Origin: Actinomycetota bacterium
GTDB taxonomy: Bacteria > Actinomycetota > Actinomycetes > Actinomycetales > Dermatophilaceae
Direction of reading: 5' to 3'
Length of the DNA: 64,000 nt
Assembly: GCA_020161845.1 (NCBI GenBank)
Contig: JAIUNK010000020.1
Span: forward strand, 16,999 to 80,998
The first letter of the stretch is position 1. Every line of letters begins with the position of its first letter. The notes under the pieces were generated by a model. The model was given only the letters and a program-made list of their open reading frames with translations, searched no databases and was not told the origin of the DNA. Of this stretch, positions 15,498 to 24,300 are shown piece after piece. Made by a program: the position numbers and the translations under genes.

Positions 15498-16622
15498 GGT
15501 TCCGTTCGCAAGTTTCGACATGGCCGCAGCGATCGCGGCGTCCCGTCCTTGCGCAGCGTGCTGGTAGCGGAGGGCTGCCGCTGGGGTACTGTGCCCCACC
15601 CGAGCCATCAGCTCGGCGAGCGTGGCGCCCGTCTGCGCCGCCCAGGTCGCCCCCGTATGGCGCAGATCGTGCAACCTCAGATCGGGCCGCCCTGCCGCCT
15701 CCCGGGCCCGGGCGTAGGCCTTGGTGGTCTCCGTATGGCTCAAGTGCCGGTTCCCCTCGCGGGCGAACAGCAGTGCGTTGCCGGCGCGGCCGACGTACTC
15801 CACCAGGTGTCGTTCGACGTCGGGAATCAGGTGCGGCGGGATCGCGACCGTCCGGCGACCCGCAGCGCTCTTCGGCGGCCCCACCAGATCCTCACCGTTG
15901 ACCCGCACGACGGCCCTGTCGACGCGGACGGTGCCCTTCTCGACGTCAATGTCCCGGCGCCGCAGCTCGGCCAGCTCGCCGTACCGCATCCCGCACCAGG
16001 CAGCGAGCAGCACGAACAGCCGCAGCCGGCCCGGGACGATGGCCTCAGCGATCGCCTGGACCTCCGCCGGCGTGGCCGTGCTGATGTCGCGGACGCGGCG
16101 GGTTGTCCCAGCGCCTCGGATCTTGGCCGGGTTCTCCCGGAGCAGTCCCTCATCGACGGCCTGGCCGAGCAGGGTCCGCAGGAGGCTGTAAGCGTGGGCT
16201 CGTTGGGTCGGCTTGCCGGCCGGCAGGTTGTCGTGCCAGCGCCGTACGACCTCGCCCGTGATCCCCCGCAGGGGCAGCTCTCCGAGCCCGGGCAGGACGA
16301 GGCGGTCGAGCTGGGAGCGGTACAGCGCCAGCGTCCGGGGGCGCAAGGGCTGTCCCCTAACGCGGCGACGCTCCAGGGCGCCGGGGGCGTATTGCACAAG
16401 CGTCGCGCCGTGGGTAGCGACCCGCCGCGCGGCTGGCGGGCGCCATTCGTCTCGCTCGATCAGGCGGCGCTCTGCGGCCAACCACGCCTCGCCGTCGATC
16501 TTGACTGTGAAGGTCTCGGGCGCTAAATGGCGCAGCCCGTCCGGGCCGGAGTAGTACGCCTGCCAGCGGCCGGACGGCAGTTTGCGGAGCCCGCCGAAGC
16601 CTCTCCTGCGCCGTGCTGGCAT
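15471..16622 (-). CDS. int: Tyrosine-recombinase integrase
   Basis: A 383-residue site-specific recombinase that integrates and excises the element at tRNA-Arg. An N-terminal arm-binding part (RGFGGLRKLPSGRWQAYY) is followed by a core-binding SAM-like domain (about 75-165) and a catalytic domain with R213 (GMRYGEL), K251, H318-x-x-R321 (LHDLRHTG), H344 (VGHST) and nucleophile Y353 (ALRYQH); all catalytic residues are present. The ATG at 16622 lies 165 bp from the attR core. The last codons lie in a 27-bp repeat, so the C-terminal tail TSTLRTHEN is repeat-derived. Confidence 0.95.
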   Translation of the reverse strand: MPARRRRGFGGLRKLPSGRWQAYYSGPDGLRHLAPETFTVKIDGEAWLAAERRLIERDEWRPPAARRVATHGATLVQYAPGALERRRVRGQPLRPRTLALYRSQLDRLVLPGLGELPLRGITGEVVRRWHDNLPAGKPTQRAHAYSLLRTLLGQAVDEGLLRENPAKIRGAGTTRRVRDISTATPAEVQAIAEAIVPGRLRLFVLLAAWCGMRYGELAELRRRDIDVEKGTVRVDRAVVRVNGEDLVGPPKSAAGRRTVAIPPHLIPDVERHLVEYVGRAGNALLFAREGNRHLSHTETTKAYARAREAAGRPDLRLHDLRHTGATWAAQTGATLAELMARVGHSTPAAALRYQHAAQGRDAAIAAAMSKLANGTSTLRTHEN

Positions 16623-16648
16623 GATCCTGTCGCCATCCTGTCGGGAAT

Positions 16649-16666
16649 CGCGTGCACTCTACGTGC
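16649..16666. repeat. Candidate integrase arm site, right
   Basis: cgcgtgcactctacgtgc, the partner of 8206-8223 with one difference. It lies just upstream of the integrase start and 120 bp before the attR core, so it could also let integrase regulate its own promoter. Confidence 0.55.
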
Positions 16667-16786
16667 GCTAAGCGAGTCTATACGAGAGTGTCTAAGTTGA
16701 GTTATGATAGCCGGGCGAAGTGACAACATCGCTGTTCAGACCCTTAATTGTGCTGGCTGCCGTCGCGGGGCCGAATCTGGAAAGCA

Positions 16787-16812
16787 CAGGTTCGAATCCT
16801 GCCGGGGGCGCC
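16787..16812 (+). other. attR core of the integrated element
   Basis: An exact copy of the 26 bp at 8133-8158 (tRNA-Arg T arm to discriminator), followed by acc, so the original tRNA gene encoded its CCA end. Host sequence continues to the right. Confidence 0.92.
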
Positions 16813-16820
16813 ACCAGCGA

Positions 16821-16854
16821 AAGGACCGGTACGCCGCACGACGTACCGGTCCTT
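16821..16854 (+). terminator. Displaced original terminator of tRNA-Arg
   Basis: A perfect 13-bp stem, aaggaccggtacg (16821-16833) with cgtaccggtcctt (16842-16854). It lies eight bases past the attR core, the same distance as the element's own terminator from attL, so it is the tRNA terminator separated from its gene by integration. Confidence 0.8.
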
Positions 16855-16947
16855 CTCCGTCCCCTGCTCGACCCCGGGCGCGTCAATCCAGGTCCCCGGG
16901 GCGCGCCGGGGTCACCACCGCACCACCCACGGCGCCCGGGAGAGCCG

Positions 16948-18306
16948 ATGAGCGACAGGCCCACCACACCGATCTACCGACGTGAGCCGGACAAGGTGGC
17001 GACCTACGAACCCCGCCGCGTGGTGACCAGCGCGCTCGTCGAGGACCTGTTCTTCGGCGCGGTGATGCTGTTCACGTTCGTCTTCGCGTTCGTGCTGCTC
17101 CGCCAGGGCGTGACGCGGTGGACGTCGGTGGCCTATCTGATCGTGTTCTGGGCGGTGCTGGCCTACCTCGCGCTGCCGCGGCTGCACCGGGTGCTCACCG
17201 CGATCTACGTGCCGGGGTATTTCATCGGCCGCTCCCGCACCACCGACGGCCTGCTCGGCGACCCCATCAACCTGGCGCTGCGGGGCACCGCGGACCAGAT
17301 CCACGCGGCGATGACCCGCGCGGGCTGGATCAAGGCCGACCCCGTCGACGTCGGCTCGAGCTGGCGCATCGTGCGGGACTCGCTGGCCCGGCGCAGTTAC
17401 CCCCAGGCGCCGGTCAGCCCCCTGGTGCTGTTCGGTTCCATCCAGGACTTCGCCTACCAGCAGGAGGTCGAAGGCAGTCCCGCGCAGCGGCACCACGTGC
17501 GCTTCTGGCCCACCCCGCCCGGGTGGTTGCTGCCCGGCGGGCACCGCGTCGACTGGCTCGCGGCCGGGACGTTCGACCGCGCCGTCGGGCTGTCCCTGTT
17601 CACGCTGCAGGTGACCCACAAGATCGACCGAAACATCGACATCGAGCGCGACTACATCGTGGACTCGGTGCGGGCCGCCGTCCCGCAGACCCGCGTCGAG
17701 GTCATCGAGGACTTCTCCACCGGCTACCACTCCCGCAACGGAGGCGGGGACGCCGTGGCTACCGACGGCGATCTGCCGATCGTGGACGTGCGAGCGGTCG
17801 GGGTCCCCGCGGGAAGCGTCGGTACGTCGACCGCGGCGGGACCTGCAGCGGGCGTGGCGCGACGCCCGTTCGCCGTCGTGGCCGCCGGCGTCCTGACCGC
17901 CGTGTCGTTGTCGATCTCCCTGGTCACGGGCCTGGCGGAGATCCTCGGGACGGACTGGGCCAGCGAGGCTCTGGCCGACGGCGTCTCGGAGGACCTGGGC
18001 CAGGTCGGCCTGTGGCTGGTGGTGATCGCCATCGCGACGTACGCCGTGCTGTTCCTGCTCGCCTGGTTGACCTACCGGGGCAGCGGCTGGGCGCGCTGGT
18101 GCATGCTCGTGCTGCTCAGCTTCTCGCTGCTCAGCCAGCTGCTGCCCGCCCTCGGCAGCGACCGCCCCACGGCCCAGACCCTGGCTGCGATGAGCCTGGA
18201 TCTTCTGACCATCTATGCGCTGACCACGATGTCCGCCCGCGGGTGGACGGCCCGGCACGATGCCGCGCGGCGCGACCGTCGGTCCGCTCGCCCGGTCCTC
18301 CCGTAG
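16948..18306 (+). CDS. LssY_C-domain membrane protein
   Basis: A 452-residue protein. Two membrane segments near the N-terminus (FFGAVMLFTFVFAFVLL; AYLIVFWAVLAYLAL) are followed by a soluble LssY-type C-terminal domain (about 90-260) with DPINLALRGTADQIHAAM, AGW and HHVRFW, WLAAGTFDRAVGL and HKIDRNIDIERDYI. Further membrane segments follow (VVAAGVLTAVSLSISLV and two near the end). The role of LssY_C proteins is not firmly established; they are often near lipid phosphatases. The start at 16948 was chosen because the longer frame runs back into the attachment site; AGAG precedes the ATG. Confidence 0.8.
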   Translation: MSDRPTTPIYRREPDKVATYEPRRVVTSALVEDLFFGAVMLFTFVFAFVLLRQGVTRWTSVAYLIVFWAVLAYLALPRLHRVLTAIYVPGYFIGRSRTTDGLLGDPINLALRGTADQIHAAMTRAGWIKADPVDVGSSWRIVRDSLARRSYPQAPVSPLVLFGSIQDFAYQQEVEGSPAQRHHVRFWPTPPGWLLPGGHRVDWLAAGTFDRAVGLSLFTLQVTHKIDRNIDIERDYIVDSVRAAVPQTRVEVIEDFSTGYHSRNGGGDAVATDGDLPIVDVRAVGVPAGSVGTSTAAGPAAGVARRPFAVVAAGVLTAVSLSISLVTGLAEILGTDWASEALADGVSEDLGQVGLWLVVIAIATYAVLFLLAWLTYRGSGWARWCMLVLLSFSLLSQLLPALGSDRPTAQTLAAMSLDLLTIYALTTMSARGWTARHDAARRDRRSARPVLP

Positions 18307-18336
18307 CGGCGGGGCTCCTCACCCCACGGCGGGCGG

Positions 18337-18723
18337 CTATTGGGCGACGAAGACGGTCCGGGCCACGTGGTCGGCCAGGTGAGCGCCGTCGCCCCGGTCG
18401 ACCGCGGGCACTGGCGCCGGGATCCGCCGCAGCGCCACCCCGGACCCGAACACCGATTCGCCCCAGGTCGGCTCGTGCGGAATCGCCTCGTAGTCGAGCA
18501 CGGCGCCCGGCGCGGCCGAATAGCGCAACGCCGAGCTGAAGAAGATGCCGTTGCGGATCTGCAGGATGTGGGTGCCGGCGGGCACCGTGATCTCGGTGAT
18601 GTCCTGCGCGGCGGGCAGGCTCGCCACCGGCAGGCGGTTCACGCCGATGCCACGCCCGAGCAGGGTCTTGCGATCCAGCTCCGCGTGGTGGATGCGGATG
18701 GTCGCGGTCGCATCGGTGGCCAT
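18337..18723 (-). CDS. Conserved hypothetical protein
   Basis: A 128-residue protein starting MATDATATIRIHHAELDRK. It is mostly beta-strand-like (ITEITVPAGTHILQIRNGIF, YSAAPGAVLDYEAI), which would fit a small barrel or jelly-roll domain. The GGAGGA site seven bases before the ATG is very strong, suggesting high expression. The longer frame running upstream into the next gene is a shadow. The family is not recognised. It converges with the LssY_C gene. Confidence 0.7.
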   Translation of the reverse strand: MATDATATIRIHHAELDRKTLLGRGIGVNRLPVASLPAAQDITEITVPAGTHILQIRNGIFFSSALRYSAAPGAVLDYEAIPHEPTWGESVFGSGVALRRIPAPVPAVDRGDGAHLADHVARTVFVAQ

Positions 18724-18803
18724 AGCGGTTTCCTCCGTCGCAGAACAGGGTTCCCCAGTTGTTACCCAGATCACAGAGTAGACCCTAAGTTCGCCGACGG
18801 GAA

Positions 18804-19853
18804 TCAGGCGTGGCGCGACCGCTGAGTCGAATCGGTGACCTCGCCGACCAACTCCTCCAGCACATCCTCCAGAAACACGATCCCCGTGACGGTGTCCTGC
18901 GCGGTCATGACCCGGGCCAGGTGGGAGCCGGTCTCCTGCATCGTCTCCAGGACGTCCTCGACCTCGTCGTCGGGCCGGACGGTGGCCAGCCGCCGGATCC
19001 GCTTGACCGGCACGGGCCGAAGGCGCTCCTCCTCGTCGGCGTAGAGCACGTCCTTGAGGTGCACGTAGCCGCCGAGCTCGCCCGATTCGTGGGTGATCGG
19101 GATCCTGCTGAAGCCGCGCTTGGCGACCAACCGCTCGACGTCCGCCGGCGTGCACCCGAACGGAAGGGTGGCCAGCTCGCCGACCGGGACCGCCACATCG
19201 CCCGCCACCCGGTCGCTGAACTCCAGGACCCGCCGGGCCAGGTGCTGCTGCTGCTCCTGCAGCAGGCCCTCGCGGGCCGACTCGACGACGATCGCGTCCA
19301 CCTCCTGGGCCGTGTAGGCGCTGGCCACCTCGTCCTTCGGCTCGATCCCCAACAGCCGCACGAGCGCCTTGGCCAGCCACTCCAGCACCCGGATCACGGG
19401 GCGCAGGCCCTGGGTCAGCAGCAGCAGCGCCGGCGCCAGCCACAGCGCGGCCCGATCCGGCCCGGCGATCGCGATGTTCTTGGGGACCATTTCGCCGATC
19501 ACCACGTGGAAGTACGCGACGATCAGCAGCGCGAGCGCCAGCCCGAGGGCGTGACCGAGCGTCCCGGACAGTCCGACCCGCTCCAGCACCGGCGCAATCA
19601 GGTGGTGGATCGCGTCCTCGGCCAGGGCACCGAGCAGTACCGAGCACACGGTGATGCCCAGCTGGGCGCACGCCAGCAGCGAGGCGACCCGCTCCAGGGC
19701 CTGCAACGCGAGCTGGGCGCTGCGTCGACCGGCGGCCGCCAGCGGCTCCAGTTGACTGCGCCGCGCTGCCAGGACCGCGAATTCGGCACCGACGAAGAAC
19801 GCGTTGCCGAGCAGGAGCAGCACCGACAGGGACAGGGCCAGCGCGGGGCTCAC
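18804..19853 (-). CDS. CNNM/DUF21 transmembrane protein with CBS pair
   Basis: A 349-residue HlyC/CorC-family membrane protein. The N-terminal DUF21 domain (1-200) has several membrane segments (ALSLSVLLLLGNAFFVGAEF; ALGLALALLIVAYFHVVIGE) and the conserved GEMVPKNIAI. Two CBS motifs follow (FSRIPITHESGELGGYVHL; TGIVFLEDVLEELVGEVTD). The family is linked to magnesium/cobalt export. The GTG start overlaps the stop of the upstream paralogue (GTGA). Unlike its neighbour, it ends right after the CBS pair and lacks the C-terminal CorC/HlyC domain. Confidence 0.85.
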   Translation of the reverse strand: MSPALALSLSVLLLLGNAFFVGAEFAVLAARRSQLEPLAAAGRRSAQLALQALERVASLLACAQLGITVCSVLLGALAEDAIHHLIAPVLERVGLSGTLGHALGLALALLIVAYFHVVIGEMVPKNIAIAGPDRAALWLAPALLLLTQGLRPVIRVLEWLAKALVRLLGIEPKDEVASAYTAQEVDAIVVESAREGLLQEQQQHLARRVLEFSDRVAGDVAVPVGELATLPFGCTPADVERLVAKRGFSRIPITHESGELGGYVHLKDVLYADEEERLRPVPVKRIRRLATVRPDDEVEDVLETMQETGSHLARVMTAQDTVTGIVFLEDVLEELVGEVTDSTQRSRHA

Positions 19854-21166
19854 GGCGTACCGCCCTCCCGCGGCACGAACCGCAGCCGGTCCACCCGCCG
19901 GCCGTCCATCCCCTCGACCCGAACCGCCCAGCCGGGCACGACGACCTCGTCGCCGACCGCGGGGAGCCGCCCGAGTGCGGCCATCACGAAGCCGCCGACC
20001 GTTTCGTACGCCGCGGAGTCGGGCACCGCCGCCCCGATCCGGTCGCGCACCTCGTCGGGCCGCCACATCCCCGGCACGCTCCAGCGGCCGCGAGCGTCGC
20101 GCCGCGCGGTGTTGCGCTGTCGATCGTGCTCGTCGGCCACCTCCCCGACCAGCTCCTCCACGACGTCCTCCAGCGTGACCACCCCGGAGGTCCCGCCGTA
20201 TTCGTCCACGACGACGGCGATCTGGCCGTCCGCGCGACGCAGCAGGAGCAGCAGCGGATCCAGGCCGATGGTCTCCGGCACGAAGGTCGGCGGCGTCATC
20301 AGACCCGACACCGGGACCTTGCCGCGGCGCTCGTGCGGCACCGCGACCGCCCGCTTGACGTGCACCATCCCATCGACGTCGTCCCAGTCGTCGCCGAGCA
20401 CCGGAAATCTCGAGTGCCCGGTCTGACGCGCCAGCTCGACAACGTCGGCGACAGTCGCCGTACGGTCCACCGAGACGCACCGCACCCGCGGCGTCATCAC
20501 ATCGGCTGCCACCCGCGTCCCGAAGTCCAGCGAACGCGTCATCCGCTGCGCCAGATCCTCATCCAGCGTCCCCGCCTGGGCGCTGCGCCGGACGATCGAG
20601 GCCAGCTCCTGCGGCGTGCGGGCCGCCGACAGCTCCTCCTGAGGCTCGATGCCGAACGACTCCAGCATCGCGTTGGCGGACCCGTTGAGGACGACGATCA
20701 GCGGCCGCATCAGTAGTGCGAACAGCCGCACCGGAGGGGCCACCAGGGCCGCCATCGACAGCGGCGCCGAGATGCCCAGGAACTGGGGGACGAGCTCGCC
20801 GAAGACCATGGAAAACAGCGTGGCCAGCACCAGCGCCGCCACCGAGGCAACGGCCAGCGCGCTCTCCGGCGGCACCCCGACCCGCTGCAGCGGGTCGAGA
20901 AGGAGCAGCCCCACCGACGGCGTCGCGAGATAGCCCAACGCCAGCGTCGTCAACGTGATGCCGACCTGGGCGGCAGAGAGCTGGGTGGACAGCGCACGCA
21001 GCGACGGCAGGACGCTGCGGGCCTTGCTGTCCCCCGCCTCCGCCGCGCTACTGACGCTGGACCGGTCGAGCGAGACCAGGGAGAACTCGGCGGTCACGAA
21101 CAACGCCGTGCCCATCGTCAGCAGTACGCCGACGCCGGTGAGCAGCCATTCGGTCATAGTGGGCAC
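19850..21166 (-). CDS. HlyC/CorC-family transporter, CNNM + CBS + CorC_HlyC domains
   Basis: A 438-residue membrane protein with a DUF21 domain (about 1-200; LFVTAEFSLVSLDRSSVSS, FGELVPQFLGISAP), a CBS pair (HSRFPVLGDDWDDVDGMVHV; IAVVVDEYGGTSGVVTLEDV) and a C-terminal CorC_HlyC domain (YETVGGFVMAALGRLP ... VEGMDGRRVDRLRFV). It is a probable Mg2+/Co2+ efflux or transport regulator. It is translationally coupled to a shorter paralogue downstream; such pairs are common in actinobacteria and may form a heterodimer. A start at the second ATG (MTEWLL) is also possible. Confidence 0.9.
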   Translation of the reverse strand: MPTMTEWLLTGVGVLLTMGTALFVTAEFSLVSLDRSSVSSAAEAGDSKARSVLPSLRALSTQLSAAQVGITLTTLALGYLATPSVGLLLLDPLQRVGVPPESALAVASVAALVLATLFSMVFGELVPQFLGISAPLSMAALVAPPVRLFALLMRPLIVVLNGSANAMLESFGIEPQEELSAARTPQELASIVRRSAQAGTLDEDLAQRMTRSLDFGTRVAADVMTPRVRCVSVDRTATVADVVELARQTGHSRFPVLGDDWDDVDGMVHVKRAVAVPHERRGKVPVSGLMTPPTFVPETIGLDPLLLLLRRADGQIAVVVDEYGGTSGVVTLEDVVEELVGEVADEHDRQRNTARRDARGRWSVPGMWRPDEVRDRIGAAVPDSAAYETVGGFVMAALGRLPAVGDEVVVPGWAVRVEGMDGRRVDRLRFVPREGGTP

Positions 21167-21350
21167 ATCTTAGGCAGCCCCACCGACAGGGGCGCCGCAG
21201 CCGCGGCGGGCCGCAGCGCGGGGGCGTGACCCAGCCCACCCTTCCGAGCCGCCCGCACGGTAGCCTGGCACCGGCGGACCAGCGAAGTCGTCGGATGGGC
21301 CGTCGATCCCCGGCCGATTTCCGGCGACGAGCGAGAGAGACGAGTACGCC

Positions 21351-24300
21351 GTGGCACAGCTGCCCGCTCAGAGCGACCCCACCGCAGGTTTCGGACCGAA
21401 TCAGTGGCTGGTCGATGAGCTCTACGAGCAGTACCTCCAGGACAAGAACTCGGTCGATGAGGCCTGGTGGCCGTTCTTCGACGGGTACAAGTCCCGCGGC
21501 GTCCAAGGCAGCTCGACCACCGGCGGCAATGGCGCCGGTCCCGCACCGCGGGCCGCCGCGCCGTCGCCCGCCCCGGCCCCCGCCCCGGCGGCCGCGCCGA
21601 CGCCCGGCCAGAACCGGACCGCTCCCCGCGAGCCCGCGACCGCCCCGCCGGCCGCCACCCCGCGGGCGACGACCTCTGCCACTGGCGCGAAGGCCGCCGC
21701 CCCGCCGGCCACACCCGCGCCCGCACCCGCCGCTGCGAGCGCGGCCGGCGAGGGCGATCGCGCCGCCGGTCAACCGGCCCCCGAGCGTGCCGCCAACGCC
21801 TCCAGCGGCGCCGAGTCCAAGGCCGCCAGTGCCGGCGGCGACGAGACCAGCCCGGCCGCCCCCGCCCCCGGCGCCAAGGCCTCGCCCACCCCGCGCGACA
21901 CCCCGCAGGTGAAGAACCCGAAGGCCGACGACCAGGAGGTCGTCAAGGCGATCAAGGGCCCGGCCGCCCGGATCGTCACGAACATGGACGCCTCGCTCGC
22001 CGTGCCGACGGCGACCAGCGTGCGCGCCGTCCCGGCCAAGGTGATGATCGACAACCGGGCCGCCATCAACGCCCACCTGCGCCGGACCCGCGGCGGCAAG
22101 ATCAGCTTCACGCACCTGATCGGCTTCGCGATCGTGCAGGCGCTCAAGGCGTTGCCCGAGATGAACGCCAACTACCGGCTCGACGAGGCCGGCAAGCCTC
22201 AGGTGGTGCAGCCGGCGCACATCAACTTCGGTCTGGCGATCGACCTGCCCAAGCCGGACGGCACCCGCAGCCTCGTGGTCCCGTCGGTCAAGGCCGCCGA
22301 GAAGATGGACTTCTTCCACTTCTGGAACGGCTACGAGGAGCTGGTCCGCAAGGCTCGGTCCGGCAAGCTCGCCGTCGAAGACTTCGCCGGCACCACGATC
22401 ACCCTGACCAACCCCGGCGGCATCGGCACCGTGCAGTCGGTGCCGCGGCTCATGCAGGGGCAGGGGGCCATCATCGGCGCCGGCGCCCTGGAATACCCGG
22501 CCGAGTGGCAGGGCGCCTCGATGGAGACCATCGCGCGCCAGGGCATCAGCAAGGTCATCACGTTGACCAGCACTTACGACCACCGCATCATTCAGGGCGC
22601 GACCTCCGGGGAGTTCCTCAAGATCGTCCACCAGCTGCTGCTGGGCGAGGACGACTTCTACGACGAGATCTACCGGTCCCTGCGGATCCCCTACGAGCCG
22701 GTCCGGTGGGCCCGAGACGTCCTGTCCAACCACGAGGACGACCTCGGCAAGGCCGCCCGGGTGCAGCAGATCATCCACTCCTACCGGGTCCGCGGGCACC
22801 TGCTGGCGGACACTGACCCGCTGGAATACCGGATGCGCAAGCACCCGGACACCGACCTGGAGACCTACGGCCTGACCCTGTGGGATCTGGACCGCGAGGT
22901 CGCGACGGGCGGCTTCGGCGGCAAGGAACGGGCCACTCTCCGGGAGATCCTCGATGTGCTGCAGGACAGCTACTGCCGCACCATCGGGGTGGAGTTCATG
23001 CATATCCAGGACCCCGACCAACGGCACTGGATCCAGGAGAAGGTCGAGGCCAAGGGCGCCAAGATCAGCCGCGACGAGCAGATGCGGATCCTGCGCCGAC
23101 TCAACGCGGCCGAGGCCTTCGAGACCTTCCTGCAGACCAAATACGTCGGCCAGAAGCGATTCAGCCTGGAGGGCGGGGAGTCCGTCATCGCGCTGCTCGA
23201 CCGCGTGCTGGTCCGCTCGGCCGAAGAGGGCATGGACGAGGTGTGCATCGGCATGCCGCACCGTGGCCGCCTCAACGTGCTCGCCAACATCGCCGGCAAG
23301 AGCTACGCCCAGATCTTCCGCGAGTTCGAGGGCACCCAGGACCCGGGCAGTGTGCAGGGCAGCGGCGACGTGAAATACCACCTCGGCACCGAGGGCGTCT
23401 TCTCCAGCGAGGACGGTCAGACCACCCGGGTCTACCTGGCCGCGAACCCCAGTCACCTGGAGGCCGTCAACCCGGTCCTGGAGGGCATCGTCCGGGCCAA
23501 GCAGGACCGCATCAACAAGGCCGGCGAAGAGTTCACGGTGCTGCCGATCCTGATGCACGGCGACGCGGCGTTCGCCGGGCAGGGCGTGGTGCTGGAGACG
23601 CTGCAGCTGTCCCAGCTGCGGGGCTACCGCACCGGCGGCACGATCCACGTCGTCGTCAACAACCAGGTCGGCTTCACCACCGCGCCGTCGAGCTCGCGCA
23701 GTTCGGTCTACTCCACCGACCTGGCTCGCACCGTGCAGGCGCCGGTCTTCCACGTCAACGGCGACGACCCCGAGGCCTGCGTGCGGGTCGCGGAGCTGGC
23801 CTATGAGTTCCGCCAGAAGTTCGCCAAGGACGTCGTCGTCGACATGATCTGTTATCGGCGCCGGGGCCACAACGAGGGCGACGACCCCTCGATGACCCAG
23901 CCGCTGATGTACAAGCTCATCGAGGCCAAGCGCAGCGTCCGCAAGCTCTACACGGAGTCGCTGGTCGGCCGTGGCGACATCACCCTGGAAGACGCGCAGG
24001 CCGCGCTACAGGACTACCAGAACCGGCTTGAGCAGGTCTTCGTGGAGACCAAGGAGGCCACCCGCGCCCGGCCCGCCAGCACGGCCAGCAACACCGCGAT
24101 CATGGACGGCCTCGAGCGGCCCGAGGCGCAGGTCGAGGACGAGCTGCGCAGCCACCGCACCCGCTCGACGGCGATCAGCACCGAGCTGCTGCACAAGATC
24201 GGGGACCTGTGGACCAGCTGGCCCGAGTCCTTCGAGCCGCACAAGAAGCTGCGGCAGATGCTGGAACGGCGTACGGCGATGACCCGCGACGGCGGGGTCG

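Larger units (their letters stand above)
8133..16812. mobile_element. Integrated satellite-like / reduced prophage element (about 8.65 kb)
   Basis: The element is bounded by a 26-bp direct repeat in the 3' end of tRNA-Arg. From the right, minus strand, it has: integrase, a zinc-ribbon-like protein, a small coupled ORF, an excisionase-like HTH protein, a hypothetical protein, primase-polymerase/helicase, WhiB-like protein, scaffold-like protein, its smaller relative, HK97-type capsid protein and a strong terminator. At the left, plus strand, are an XRE-type repressor candidate and a small ORF, with a decayed transposase between. No terminase, portal, protease, tail, lysis or conjugation gene is found. 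This is the content expected of a phage satellite that contributes capsid functions, or of a deleted prophage. Confidence 0.9.

Noticed and set aside
15410-15901. Plus-strand frame starting with MSTSFRGFLMSTSLRALL
   Set aside because: The repeated start comes from the 27-bp DNA repeat and the rest is opposite the integrase gene; there is no ribosome site.
16720-16947. N-terminal extension of the LssY_C protein
   Set aside because: The extension would translate the attR core and the tRNA terminator; the ATG at 16948 has a ribosome site and gives a normal N-terminus.
21048-23870. Very long minus-strand open frame (940 codons) opposite kgd
   Set aside because: It is a shadow of the high-GC third-position pattern of kgd. 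The plus strand has clear catalytic motifs and the minus frame has none.
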